In this document: positions 24,559 through 32,939 of the stretch, in pieces
How the letters are laid out: each line of letters begins with the position of its first letter
How positions within the stretch are numbered: the stretch's first letter is position 1
Source: a filamentous cyanobacterium Phorm 6
GTDB lineage: Bacteria; Cyanobacteriota; Cyanobacteriia; Cyanobacteriales; Microcoleaceae
Direction of reading: 5' to 3'
DNA: 37,307 nt
Assembly: GCA_003003725.1 (NCBI GenBank)
Contig: PVWI01000022.1
Coordinates: forward strand, 1-37,307
Translations under genes and position numbers: made by a program
The notes under the pieces: model-generated
Database searches by the model: none
What the model saw: the letters and a program-made list of their open reading frames with translations, nothing else
What the model was told of the DNA's origin: nothing

Positions 24559-25893
24559 ATGTTAGATAAAATAAATGCGGTTAGTCAAAAGCTCGGTCCT
24601 GGCCTCCGCCAGGTACTCGGTAATCTGGCTTGGTTGTTGACAGACCAAATTTTGCAAATGGCTCTGGGTCTGTTTGTGGGAGTCTGGGTAGCTCGATATC
24701 TGGGTCCAGCACAATTTGGCTTAATCAATTATGCGATCGCCTTTGTGTCCCTGTTTGCCTCGGTGGCAACGATGGGATTGGGTACTCTGGTAGTGCGTGA
24801 TATTGCTCGCGATCCAGACTGCAAAGAAGAGACTCTGGGAACTGCTTTTGCCATACAATTTGCAGGCGGAATTATCACTTTACTGCTAACAGTGGCAGTG
24901 ATTTCAATACAGAATCCAAATGATGATTTAACTCGCTGGCTGGTGGGTATCATCGCCGCCGGAACTATTTTTCAGTCCTTTGAAACAATAAATTTTTGGT
25001 TTCAGTCTCAAGTTCAATCTAAGTATACAGTTGTTGCTAGAAATTGCGTATCATTACTGGTTGCCGCACTCAGAATCGGATTAATTGAACTCAAAGCACC
25101 GCTGATTGCTTTTGCTTGGTTGAGATTGGGAGAGGTGGCTTTGGCTGCATTGGCGATCGCCATTGTCTATCAAAGCAAGGGAAATGATTTTAAGCTGTGG
25201 CGAGTCAGTTGGGAGCGAGGAAAGGAACTACTCAAGGAAAGTTGGCCGCTGGTGTTATCGAGTTTGGCGGTTTTTATCTATTCCAAAATCGATCAGATTA
25301 TGCTCGGTTCTATAGATAAAACTGAGTTGGGATATTATGCAGTTGCCGTCAAACTATCCGAAGTTTGTGATTTCTTGCCCGTGATTATCGCTTCTTCTAT
25401 CTTCCCCAAACTCGCACAGCTAAGAGAAAAAAATTATGCTGAATATCTAAAAAAGTTTCAAATTTACTCCGATGCTATGCTATTTTTGTGGATAGGAGTG
25501 GCTTTGCCAATCTCTCTGCTGGCTCCTGTTATCGTGCAGACGCTTTACGGCGAGCAATATACAGCTTCAGCCAGGGTGCTGTCAATCTACGTTTGGGCTC
25601 AATTTGGCAGTAACTTTGGCATAGCTAGAAATACCTATTTTGCCTTAGAAGGTCAACTACGATACGGTCTTTACTTGACATTTATCGGATCGCTTTTTAA
25701 TATAGTATTGAACTCTTTGCTGATTCCTAAATACGGAGCTTTTGGAGCAACTGTAGCAACTTTAATCACTTATTTCTATGTAATTATTTTGGTCAACTTT
25801 CTGATTAAAGAACTAAGACCTTTTGGCAATTTAATCCTGCGTTCGCTGAATTTATACAAGGCTGCTTCCAGGCTGATAGGATTGATCAAATGA
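24559..25893 (+). CDS. Oligosaccharide flippase (Wzx/RfbX-like, MATE/MOP superfamily)
   Basis: Predicted 444 residues with about twelve transmembrane helices. The start has NLAWLLTDQILQMALGLFVGVWVARYLGPAQFG, an opening typical of polysaccharide flippases (RYLGPxxFG motif). It should move the lipid-linked repeat unit to the periplasmic side of the inner membrane. Its last codon overlaps the next gene by ATGA (25890-25893), indicating translational coupling. A 119-base gap separates it from the polymerase gene. Confidence 0.92.
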   Translation: MLDKINAVSQKLGPGLRQVLGNLAWLLTDQILQMALGLFVGVWVARYLGPAQFGLINYAIAFVSLFASVATMGLGTLVVRDIARDPDCKEETLGTAFAIQFAGGIITLLLTVAVISIQNPNDDLTRWLVGIIAAGTIFQSFETINFWFQSQVQSKYTVVARNCVSLLVAALRIGLIELKAPLIAFAWLRLGEVALAALAIAIVYQSKGNDFKLWRVSWERGKELLKESWPLVLSSLAVFIYSKIDQIMLGSIDKTELGYYAVAVKLSEVCDFLPVIIASSIFPKLAQLREKNYAEYLKKFQIYSDAMLFLWIGVALPISLLAPVIVQTLYGEQYTASARVLSIYVWAQFGSNFGIARNTYFALEGQLRYGLYLTFIGSLFNIVLNSLLIPKYGAFGATVATLITYFYVIILVNFLIKELRPFGNLILRSLNLYKAASRLIGLIK

Positions 25894-27107
25894 TTGAAAT
25901 TAAACCCAATATCCAACATCGATCGCACTGTCCCTATTCAGGCAAATTGCTCAAACCTGTTAAAGTATTGTGGCAAGGTGCTCGCGTCTGTGTGGTGTCT
26001 GAGTCTCCCGCAGGTGGCGAAATCATTGACGAGTTGAGAATTGGCCATGCGGCTAAAACTGCTTACAGCATTAACTTAGCTCAAGGAACAACTTTTAGCG
26101 ATGACAATTATGCGGAAGAGTTTTTAGCAAAACCTTTGCTCCAATCTCTGCAAAACCCCCAAACCGAACAGCTAGAAATTGGTCAAGAAATCTTCAAGTC
26201 TTATCAGCGGGTAATCGTATTAAACTGTATTGATTATCTTTACGGACACAGCCTTTTAAAGTTACTGAACGCACAGAGGCATTTAGACTCTCACCCAGAT
26301 TTTGGTCTGATTGTCATCGTCCAAAAATTCATGCGGTGGATGGTTCCCGAAGGAGTTGCCGAAGTCTGGACAGTACCTCTATCGCTAAAAAATGCTCAGT
26401 GTTACTATCCCAGTTTTGGCGAGTTTGTTAGCAAACAGTTAGAGCGTTTTGATGAAGTTTATGTAAGTGAAGCCTATTCTCATCCCAGTCGATTTGACAT
26501 TAGTAAATTCACGGGGGTTCCCAAACATGATTTTGATCAAGAAGCATACAAAATTACTTTTGTTTGGCGGGAAGACCGGCTGTGGTGCAATAATTTAATT
26601 TTCAAAGTTTGCCGAAAACTCAAATTGCTGCAAATTCCTTTGAGTATTCAAAATTGGAACGTGCGGAGGTTATTTACAAAAATGCGAACGTTGCTGCCTT
26701 CAGCTAAGTTTGCAGTTGCAGGTTTAGGCAAAAGCACTACCTTTCCTGAGTGGGTAGAAGATTTCAGGGTGGATAAGTTTGATGAAAAAACCGAGAGGAA
26801 AATGTGTCAGGTTTACTCTGATAGTCGCCTGGTGATTGGCATTCACGGTTCCAATATGTTGCTTCCTTCGGGTCACGCTGGTATGACGATCGATATGATT
26901 GAAGAACGATGGGGGAATTTTGCTCAAGATGTTCTATATCAAGAGTCAGATCCTAGACTTGCTTCGTTTCGCTATCGATATCTGCCACTTTCGACTAGCT
27001 TGAAAAATTTAGCGCATATTGCTTCAGAAATGATTATTAAGCGATCGGATTTCTATTTTCACATGATGGGCGATTCCCAACCGAATAGCTTTGCTTCACG
27101 GATTTAA
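25890..27107 (+). CDS. Glycosyltransferase-like protein, weak GT61-type motif
   Basis: Predicted 405 residues, soluble. I do not recognise a firm family. The C-terminal half has SRLVIGIHGSNMLLPSGHAG with His319, similar to the 'G-x-HG-x-x-L' nucleotide-sugar site of GT61 family enzymes, followed by TIDMIEERWGNFAQDV. The N-terminal third has a short motif CVVSESPAGGEIIDELR that I cannot place. It is translationally coupled to the flippase (ATGA overlap) and lies among transferases. A role in sugar transfer, or in a transferase-like modification of the repeat unit, is the best inference. No signal peptide or membrane helix is visible. Confidence 0.6.
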   Translation: MIEIKPNIQHRSHCPYSGKLLKPVKVLWQGARVCVVSESPAGGEIIDELRIGHAAKTAYSINLAQGTTFSDDNYAEEFLAKPLLQSLQNPQTEQLEIGQEIFKSYQRVIVLNCIDYLYGHSLLKLLNAQRHLDSHPDFGLIVIVQKFMRWMVPEGVAEVWTVPLSLKNAQCYYPSFGEFVSKQLERFDEVYVSEAYSHPSRFDISKFTGVPKHDFDQEAYKITFVWREDRLWCNNLIFKVCRKLKLLQIPLSIQNWNVRRLFTKMRTLLPSAKFAVAGLGKSTTFPEWVEDFRVDKFDEKTERKMCQVYSDSRLVIGIHGSNMLLPSGHAGMTIDMIEERWGNFAQDVLYQESDPRLASFRYRYLPLSTSLKNLAHIASEMIIKRSDFYFHMMGDSQPNSFASRI

Positions 27108-27145
27108 TCGATTTCACACTTTAAATATAGCAGGAGATATAGGCA

Positions 27146-28207
27146 ATGAAAAATAGCGGTTCTGTTTATATAGTTACTGGAATGTGCTGTGATGAAGAAG
27201 GCCAGGAAAGTAAATATCCCCAGGGCTCGGATGCTAAATCTTCATCGGAAAAGTTTCAATTAGTTTACTGGCGATGTGCGGTGGTATATTTTGCTTCCAG
27301 CGTTAGAAATAACCCGGAAGCTCAGCATATCTTATTTACGAATACCGATCGCATTCCAAACATTGAAAGCTTTAACACCGTTGAGTTTTTCAACAAAATC
27401 GGAGTTAAAGTCGTCCAGATTCCATTTACATATCAGCCACCCATTGAATACTACCCCGCCTTCAGAAGTACGTTTTTTAAGTTTGATATTATTCAATATT
27501 TGAAAAACCATTCGGAGTTAAACGATCTCTGTATCGCTTTAGACTCTGACTGCGTGTGGGTAAACTCCGCCGATCGCATAATTGCCGATATCGAAAAACA
27601 CGGTTTGACAACTTACGATCTTTACGAGCCCGATGACAAAAAAATTAGCGGTTTAACTAGGCAAGAAATGCAGAAGATTTATGAGGAATTAGGCTATAAA
27701 GTAGATGAGCCTCCCAAGTATTTTGGTGCAGAATTTATCGTAGGAAATGGGAAGCATATTAAAATATTGTCCGACGAAGTAGACTCAATTTGGGAGACTT
27801 GCTTGCAAAGATTTGTCGCAGGGGAGACAAAATTTAATACAGAAGAGCAGATGCTCAGCTATATTTACAATAAGCTGGGATATGCTCGCAGCAGTGGGAA
27901 TGCTTACTTTAATCGAGTGTGGACATCGCCGATATATTATACGGCAAATGAGGCAGATTTAAAAATGGATGTGTGGCATTTGCCAGCCGAAAAAGGATAT
28001 GGGATTAAACGACTTTTTACACAAGTTGCTAATCCCAACTCTGATTTTTGGAATGTGCCTGTAGGAGAGCTGTTTCTTAAATATGTTGCGGGTTATATGG
28101 GCATACCAAAACGCAATATTTCTAAGACGGTTCTCGATGTGTTTGACAATAGAATTTCTGGCATACAAAGGAGATTGGCGAAAGTCACAGGTGTTGTCAA
28201 AAATTAG
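27146..28207 (+). CDS. Putative GT-A-fold glycosyltransferase, unclassified
   Basis: Predicted 353 residues, soluble. AGGAGA lies about 9 bases before the ATG. The N-terminus (SVYIVTGMCCDEEG) and the sequence CIALDSDCVWVN, with a DxD motif at Asp133 and Asp135, suggest a nucleotide-diphospho-sugar transferase fold. The later GAEFIVGNGKHIKIL and NTEEQMLSYIYN elements fit acceptor or second-metal regions of such enzymes, as in GT8- or GT32-like proteins. The family cannot be fixed from sequence by eye. It sits 38 bases after the preceding transferase-like gene and 18 bases before the next one, so it is clearly in the same operon. Confidence 0.65.
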   Translation: MKNSGSVYIVTGMCCDEEGQESKYPQGSDAKSSSEKFQLVYWRCAVVYFASSVRNNPEAQHILFTNTDRIPNIESFNTVEFFNKIGVKVVQIPFTYQPPIEYYPAFRSTFFKFDIIQYLKNHSELNDLCIALDSDCVWVNSADRIIADIEKHGLTTYDLYEPDDKKISGLTRQEMQKIYEELGYKVDEPPKYFGAEFIVGNGKHIKILSDEVDSIWETCLQRFVAGETKFNTEEQMLSYIYNKLGYARSSGNAYFNRVWTSPIYYTANEADLKMDVWHLPAEKGYGIKRLFTQVANPNSDFWNVPVGELFLKYVAGYMGIPKRNISKTVLDVFDNRISGIQRRLAKVTGVVKN

Positions 28208-28225
28208 TATACTGGAGTTGTGTAA

Positions 28226-29152
28226 ATGTTCGATCGCCAATTGAAAACCCCCGTCGCGTTTATTATTTTCAAACGCCCGGAAGAAACTCAGAGAGTGTTT
28301 GCAGAAATCCGCAAAGTCAAACCGTCTAAATTGTTAGTGGTTGCTGACGGGCCGCGGCCGGACAGACCGGGAGAAGACCTGCAATGTGCTGCTGCTCGGG
28401 CGATTATTGAGCAGGTGGATTGGGAATGCGAAGTTTTGCAAAATTATGCCGATCGCAATTTGGGATGTCGCGATCGCGTTTCTAGCGGGTTAGATTGGGT
28501 GTTTGATACGGTGGAAGAGGCGATTATTATTGAGGATGATTGCTTACCTGACAGTACATTTTTCTATTTTGCAGAAGAGTTGCTCGAACGCTACCGATAC
28601 GACGAACGAGTTATGTCGATATCTGGACAAAATGTGCAATTTGGCAAGCAACGAACAGATTATAGTTACTACTTTTCTCGCTACACTCACTGCTGGAGTT
28701 GGGCGACTTGGAGGCGAGCTTGGAAACACTATGATTTAGAGATGAAGCTGTGGCCGGAAGTTCGGGATAGCAATTTTTTGATGGATATATTGGGAGATGC
28801 TCATGCTGCCAAAATCTGGACAAAAACTTGTCAGTTGTGTTACGAAGGCACTCTTGATACTTGGGATTTTCAGTGGACGTTTGCTAGTTTTATTCAAAAT
28901 GGTTTGAATATTTTGTCTAATGTCAATTTGGCTGCAAATATCGGACATGGAATGGGGGGAACTCACACGGATGATATCAGTAGTCCCTACAATAATATGT
29001 CTGTTGAGCCGATCGCCTTTCCGCTCAAACATCCTCCGTTTGTGATTCGGGACGCACAAGCGGATAACTTCACTCAGAATAGTTTATATGATTACGATCC
29101 GAAATTTGTGAAGAAAGTACAGCGAAAACTTAAACAACTTTTGAAGATGTAA
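28226..29152 (+). CDS. Putative glycosyltransferase (GT2/GNT-I-like GT-A fold; HlpA-like)
   Basis: Predicted 308 residues. The N-terminus has TPVAFIIFKRPEETQRVF and then KLLVVADGPRPDRPGE, the type of nucleotide-sugar-binding opening of this GT-A group. An acidic metal-binding motif IIIEDDCLPDSTFFYF (Glu103, Asp104, Asp105) follows. WSWATWRRAWKHYDLEM is highly conserved-looking in proteins often labelled 'hemolytic protein HlpA-like' or GT2. The His-Gly-Met-Gly-Gly-Thr-His stretch near residue 240 is also a family feature. The transferred sugar is unknown. GGAG lies about 9 bases before the ATG. Gene order places it in the repeat-unit assembly operon. Confidence 0.75.
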   Translation: MFDRQLKTPVAFIIFKRPEETQRVFAEIRKVKPSKLLVVADGPRPDRPGEDLQCAAARAIIEQVDWECEVLQNYADRNLGCRDRVSSGLDWVFDTVEEAIIIEDDCLPDSTFFYFAEELLERYRYDERVMSISGQNVQFGKQRTDYSYYFSRYTHCWSWATWRRAWKHYDLEMKLWPEVRDSNFLMDILGDAHAAKIWTKTCQLCYEGTLDTWDFQWTFASFIQNGLNILSNVNLAANIGHGMGGTHTDDISSPYNNMSVEPIAFPLKHPPFVIRDAQADNFTQNSLYDYDPKFVKKVQRKLKQLLKM

Positions 29153-29240
29153 GTAAAAATGCAGTTTTTTTTAGATATCCGACTTTTTGGATGAGTCGGT
29201 AATCTGGTATTTTTTTGGGGATTTTTATGAAAGATTTAAC

Positions 29241-29267
29241 CGCAGAGGCCGCAGAGACCGCAGAGGA
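29241..29267 (+). repeat. 9-base tandem repeat (CGCAGAGGC-type, three units)
   Basis: CGCAGAGGC, CGCAGAGAC and CGCAGAGGA in direct succession, in the 172-base gap before the GT4 gene. The sequence can be read in frame with that gene (giving an Arg/Gly-rich extension), but this is better seen as non-coding. Confidence 0.8.
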
Positions 29268-29324
29268 AGAGAGAGAGGAATAATTTTGAGGTCAACCAAG
29301 GGATTTGATACTAAGGATGTTTTA

Positions 29325-30575
29325 ATGAAAGTTTTGCTGGTCAGTAATTATGATGTTAAAGGTGGTGCTGCGAGGGCGACTTATCGCTTGCACAAGGGTT
29401 TGCAAGGTATTGGAGTAAATTCGGAAATTTTGGCTGGCTATAAGTCTAGTAATGATGAAACTGTACGGTTGATGCCGACAAAATTAGGGGAAAATTTCAA
29501 GAGTATCAGACCTAAATTAAATAGGTTGCCGTTAAAGCTTTATCCAAAACTAGGTCAGGTGATTTTTTCGCCGCAATGGGTTCCTGATTCCCTAGCATTG
29601 GAAGTTGCCAAAATTAATCCTGATGTGATTAATTTGCATTGGGTTTGTGAAGGTTATATGCAGATTGAAACTTTGGCTAAGTTTAATAAGCCGATTGTTT
29701 GGACGCTGCACGATATGTGGGCGTTTACGGGTGGATGTCATTACAGCGAAAGTTGCGATCGGTATATTGATTCTTGTGGTGCTTGTCCGCAACTTCACAG
29801 CACTAAGGATGCTGATATTTCTCGTTGGATTTGGCAGCGAAAAGCTGATGCTTGGCAGAATTTGGATCTGACTTTGGTGACTCCGAGTCATTGGTTGGCT
29901 GAATGCGCGAAATCTAGTTCTTTGTTGAAAAAATATCCAGTTAAAGTGATTGCTAATGGCCTAGATGCTGAGGTTTATAAGCCGCTGAACCGATCGCAAG
30001 TGAGAGATAGTTTGAATTTGCCTCAAGATAAACAGTTGGTGTTGTTTGGGGCGATGCAGGGTACGGGCGATCGCTGGAAAGGTTTTCCGTTGCTGGTTCC
30101 GGCTTTGCAAAGTTTGAGTCAGTCGGGATGGAAGGATAGGATTGAACTTGTGGTTTTTGGGTCTTCTGAGCCGGAAAATGCGATAGATGTTGGTTTCAAA
30201 ACTCATTATTTAGGTAGGTTGGATGATGAAGTGTTAGCAAAAGTTTATGCGGCGGCGGATGTGATGGTTGTACCGTCGCGGTATGAAGCTTTTGGGCAGA
30301 CTGCATCGGAAGCGCTGGCTTGTGGTACGCCTGTTGTGGCTTTTGATGTGACGGGATTAAAAGATATTGTCGATCGCCACGAAAACGGTTATTTAGCTCA
30401 ACCCTATGATAGCGAAGATTTGGCGCGAGGTATTACTTGGGTTTTAGAAGATGCGGAGCGACACGAAAAGCTTTGTCATAATGCTCGTATGAAAGTTGAG
30501 GCAAAGTTTACATTAGCAGTGCAAGCTCGCGAGTATCAAAAACTTTATGAAGAAGTTTGTCAAGCAGCTAAGTAA
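29325..30575 (+). CDS. Glycosyltransferase family 4
   Basis: Predicted 416 residues. I chose the ATG at 29325 because MKVLLVSNYDVKGGAARATYRL is a standard GT4 opening and AAGGA lies about 8 bases upstream. The frame is open to 29187, but the extra 46 residues are encoded by the repeat-containing gap. The C-terminal donor domain has the E-x7-E motif (Glu321 and Glu329 in RYEAFGQTASEALACGTPV). A Cys-rich stretch (CHYSESCDRYIDSCGACPQL) around residues 140-160 is frequent in this GT4 subgroup. It should add one sugar of the repeat unit on the cytoplasmic side. Confidence 0.9.
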   Translation: MKVLLVSNYDVKGGAARATYRLHKGLQGIGVNSEILAGYKSSNDETVRLMPTKLGENFKSIRPKLNRLPLKLYPKLGQVIFSPQWVPDSLALEVAKINPDVINLHWVCEGYMQIETLAKFNKPIVWTLHDMWAFTGGCHYSESCDRYIDSCGACPQLHSTKDADISRWIWQRKADAWQNLDLTLVTPSHWLAECAKSSSLLKKYPVKVIANGLDAEVYKPLNRSQVRDSLNLPQDKQLVLFGAMQGTGDRWKGFPLLVPALQSLSQSGWKDRIELVVFGSSEPENAIDVGFKTHYLGRLDDEVLAKVYAAADVMVVPSRYEAFGQTASEALACGTPVVAFDVTGLKDIVDRHENGYLAQPYDSEDLARGITWVLEDAERHEKLCHNARMKVEAKFTLAVQAREYQKLYEEVCQAAK

Positions 30576-30779
30576 ATATACTGGAAAAACTCAAGACTTA
30601 GGTACTCAATTTTTTAAATAAGTCGGGTATGTAGAGGCTGCTCAAATGATAAACTTTCTTTTCAATTTGTTGATAATGTGGCAAATTAAGTTAATAATTG
30701 TATTGCGATCGTAGGCGATCGGCATGGGCGATCGCGCGTGAGACAGTTGATTATTGCAAACAGCCAATTTTTAATATAG

Positions 30780-31688
30780 ATGGAGCAGACAAGTATAGCA
30801 GTCCTGATGACTTGCCATAACCGCAAGTCAAAGACTTTGGCCACTCTAGAGTCGCTGTTCCAGCAAAGATCGATCGATGAAATTGGACATAAAGTTTATC
30901 TGGTAGATGATGGGAGCACTGATGGCACTGCCGAAGCAGTACAGCAAACATATCCTGATGTCAAGATTTTTGCTGGGGATGGCAATTTATTTTGGAATGG
31001 AGGAATGCGTATCGCTTTCAGTGAGGCAATCAAAGACGATCCAGACTATTATCTGTGGTTGAATGATGATACGATACTTTATCCAGAAGCTTTAAGTTCG
31101 TTGTTAACAACCAGCCGTCATTTACTTGAACAAGGAGAAGAAAATGCGATCGTTGCGGGTTCTACTTGTGACCCCGATACTGGTGATTTTACTTACGGCG
31201 GTATAGTTAAAATTACACCATTACTTCCCTTTAAATTTCGCTTTATCGAACCTACAAAAGCAGCTCAGCCCTGTGATAGCATGAATGGTAACTGCGTGTT
31301 AATTCCCCGCAGCGTCGTTCAACTTGTTGGCAATCTCGATCCAGCCTTTATTCATTATTTATCAGATTGGGAATACGGGCTGCGTGCCCGACAAAAAGGC
31401 TGTACAGTTTGGATAGCTCCCGGCTATCAAGGAACCTGTTCGCCCAATCCCCAAGCCACAAAAGTGGCTGCTGATAGCATGAGTGAAGGCTTAGAAAAAA
31501 TGAACCAACCGAAAGGTTTAACTTTTCAAGATGCTACCCTTCAACCGTGGGAAGAATGGAAAGTATTTGCTCAGCGCCACGGTGGTTTATTCTGGCCAAT
31601 TTATTGGTTGCTACCTTACAGAAGGTTAGTTTGGTTTTCAGTTTTGAGCAAGCTGGGATTAACTAAAAACAAAACTGAAGGTAAATAG
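30780..31688 (+). CDS. Glycosyltransferase family 2
   Basis: Predicted 302 residues. GT-A signatures: AVLMTCHNRKSKTL at the N-terminus, VDDGSTDGT (42-50), LWLNDDTIL with the metal-binding acidic pair Asp96-Asp97, and LSDWEYGLRARQKG, which corresponds to the catalytic-base region. GDGNLFWNGGMRIAF between them is typical of rhamnosyl/GlcNAc-type GT2 members. There is no membrane domain, so it acts in the cytosol or at the membrane surface. A 204-base gap without a gene precedes it; the next GT4 starts one base after its stop codon. Confidence 0.92.
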   Translation: MEQTSIAVLMTCHNRKSKTLATLESLFQQRSIDEIGHKVYLVDDGSTDGTAEAVQQTYPDVKIFAGDGNLFWNGGMRIAFSEAIKDDPDYYLWLNDDTILYPEALSSLLTTSRHLLEQGEENAIVAGSTCDPDTGDFTYGGIVKITPLLPFKFRFIEPTKAAQPCDSMNGNCVLIPRSVVQLVGNLDPAFIHYLSDWEYGLRARQKGCTVWIAPGYQGTCSPNPQATKVAADSMSEGLEKMNQPKGLTFQDATLQPWEEWKVFAQRHGGLFWPIYWLLPYRRLVWFSVLSKLGLTKNKTEGK

Positions 31689-31689
31689 G

Positions 31690-32850
31690 ATGGTAAATCG
31701 AAGTGATTTGCGTGTGGCTTGGCTGGTTCCAGAAGTAGAATTGGGTGCATATTGGCAGCCTGTATTGAGAGAGTTTACAAAAGTATTTAAGCATACTGTA
31801 TTTTATACTGGTCGCGTTTGGTCTGGGTTCGATCCGACGCTACCGGGAGCATCAGCAATTCAGTTGGTAGGCGAGACGAAGTTTGTTGAGACGACGAAGA
31901 TCGAAACAGGGTACGATCGCGGTTTCATCGCAGTATCACCTAGCATCATCGGTCATTTGCTCAAGTTTAGACCTCAGATCGTTTTTCCTCAAGCTTTTTC
32001 TCTGTGGACTGTTTTGGTAGTGCTGCTAAAACCTCTCTGTGGCTGGAAAATTGCAATTATTTATGATGGTAGTTCCCCGAATACGGATTTTCGAGATTCG
32101 GGTTTTCGGACGTTTGTCAGACGCATATTAGCTAAGTTTGCTGATGCTTTTGTTTCTAACAGCCAAGCCGGAAAAAGATATCTGGTGGAAGCGCTGAATG
32201 TACCGGAAGCGGAAGTTTTTACTAGAACTTATTTGGTTCCTGATGCGGAAACGCTACTGAAACCTTTGTCAGCTAATCAGGTGGAAAATTTAGGTCTGAA
32301 GCAGCCAATTTTTTTATATGTGGGGCGGATTACGGCTAGAAAAGGAATTAAGACGCTGTTAGAAGCTTGTGCGATCCTCAAAAAGCAAGGATATTCTGAT
32401 TATACTTTATTAATTGTTGGTAAGGGCGACCAGCAAGATGAGTTGGAAGCTTTTATTAAAGAGCAAGATTTTCCTGAGCAAGTAAACTGGGTGGGATGGG
32501 TTGATTATGGAAGTTTGGGAGCTTATTTTCAGCAAGCTGATATTTTTGTATTTCCGACTTTTGAGGATGTTTGGGGAATGGTGGTGCCGGAAGCTATGGT
32601 GTTTGGAAAACCGATATTGTGTTCTAATGGTGCTGCTTCCTGCGAGTTAGTTGTGGAAGGTGAAAATGGTTATATTTTTGATCCTAGCAATGCTCAAGAG
32701 TTGTCAGAAAAAATGCAGATTTTTATAGATAGTCCTGATTTGATTGCATCGATGGGAGAGTGTTCGCGACAGCTCATTTCTCAAAAAACTCCTGAAACAG
32801 CAGCCAAAGCTTATGTTGAAGTTACATCTTTTTTGATGGGGAAGAGGTGA
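31690..32850 (+). CDS. Glycosyltransferase family 4
   Basis: Predicted 386 residues. The donor-binding half shows LYVGRITARKGIKTLLEA and the E-x7-E motif in FPTFEDVWGMVVPEAMVFG, and ends in a normal GT4 helix. The N-terminal half has the Rossmann-like acceptor domain with IAIIYDGSSPNTDFR. The ATG is one base after the stop of the preceding GT2 gene; AGGTAAATAGG upstream supplies a partial ribosome binding site. The sugar and linkage cannot be predicted. Confidence 0.9.
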   Translation: MVNRSDLRVAWLVPEVELGAYWQPVLREFTKVFKHTVFYTGRVWSGFDPTLPGASAIQLVGETKFVETTKIETGYDRGFIAVSPSIIGHLLKFRPQIVFPQAFSLWTVLVVLLKPLCGWKIAIIYDGSSPNTDFRDSGFRTFVRRILAKFADAFVSNSQAGKRYLVEALNVPEAEVFTRTYLVPDAETLLKPLSANQVENLGLKQPIFLYVGRITARKGIKTLLEACAILKKQGYSDYTLLIVGKGDQQDELEAFIKEQDFPEQVNWVGWVDYGSLGAYFQQADIFVFPTFEDVWGMVVPEAMVFGKPILCSNGAASCELVVEGENGYIFDPSNAQELSEKMQIFIDSPDLIASMGECSRQLISQKTPETAAKAYVEVTSFLMGKR

Positions 32851-32890
32851 GGTTCGGCAACGGATTATGTAACGGATTTAACAGATTTAA
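32851..32890 (+). repeat. Dispersed repeat, intergenic copy
   Basis: About 35 of 40 bases match 51-90, including GGTTCGGCA, CGGATT and TGTAACGGAT. It begins directly after the stop codon of the preceding glycosyltransferase gene. Confidence 0.7.
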
Positions 32891-32902
32891 ATGACAGATT
32901 AT

Positions 32903-32937
32903 CAATGACCAATGACCAATTACCGATTACCAATTGC
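32903..32937 (+). repeat. Heptameric tandem repeat ending 2 bases before a start codon
   Basis: Five units of period 7: CAATGAC, CAATGAC, CAATTAC, CGATTAC and CAATTGC. Only CG separates the last unit from the ATG at 32940. Confidence 0.85.
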
Positions 32938-32939
32938 CG

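Noticed and set aside
29187-29324. 46-residue Arg/Gly-rich N-terminal extension of the GT4 protein
   Set aside because: It comes from a 9-base tandem repeat in the gap; the standard GT4 start with AAGGA lies at 29325.
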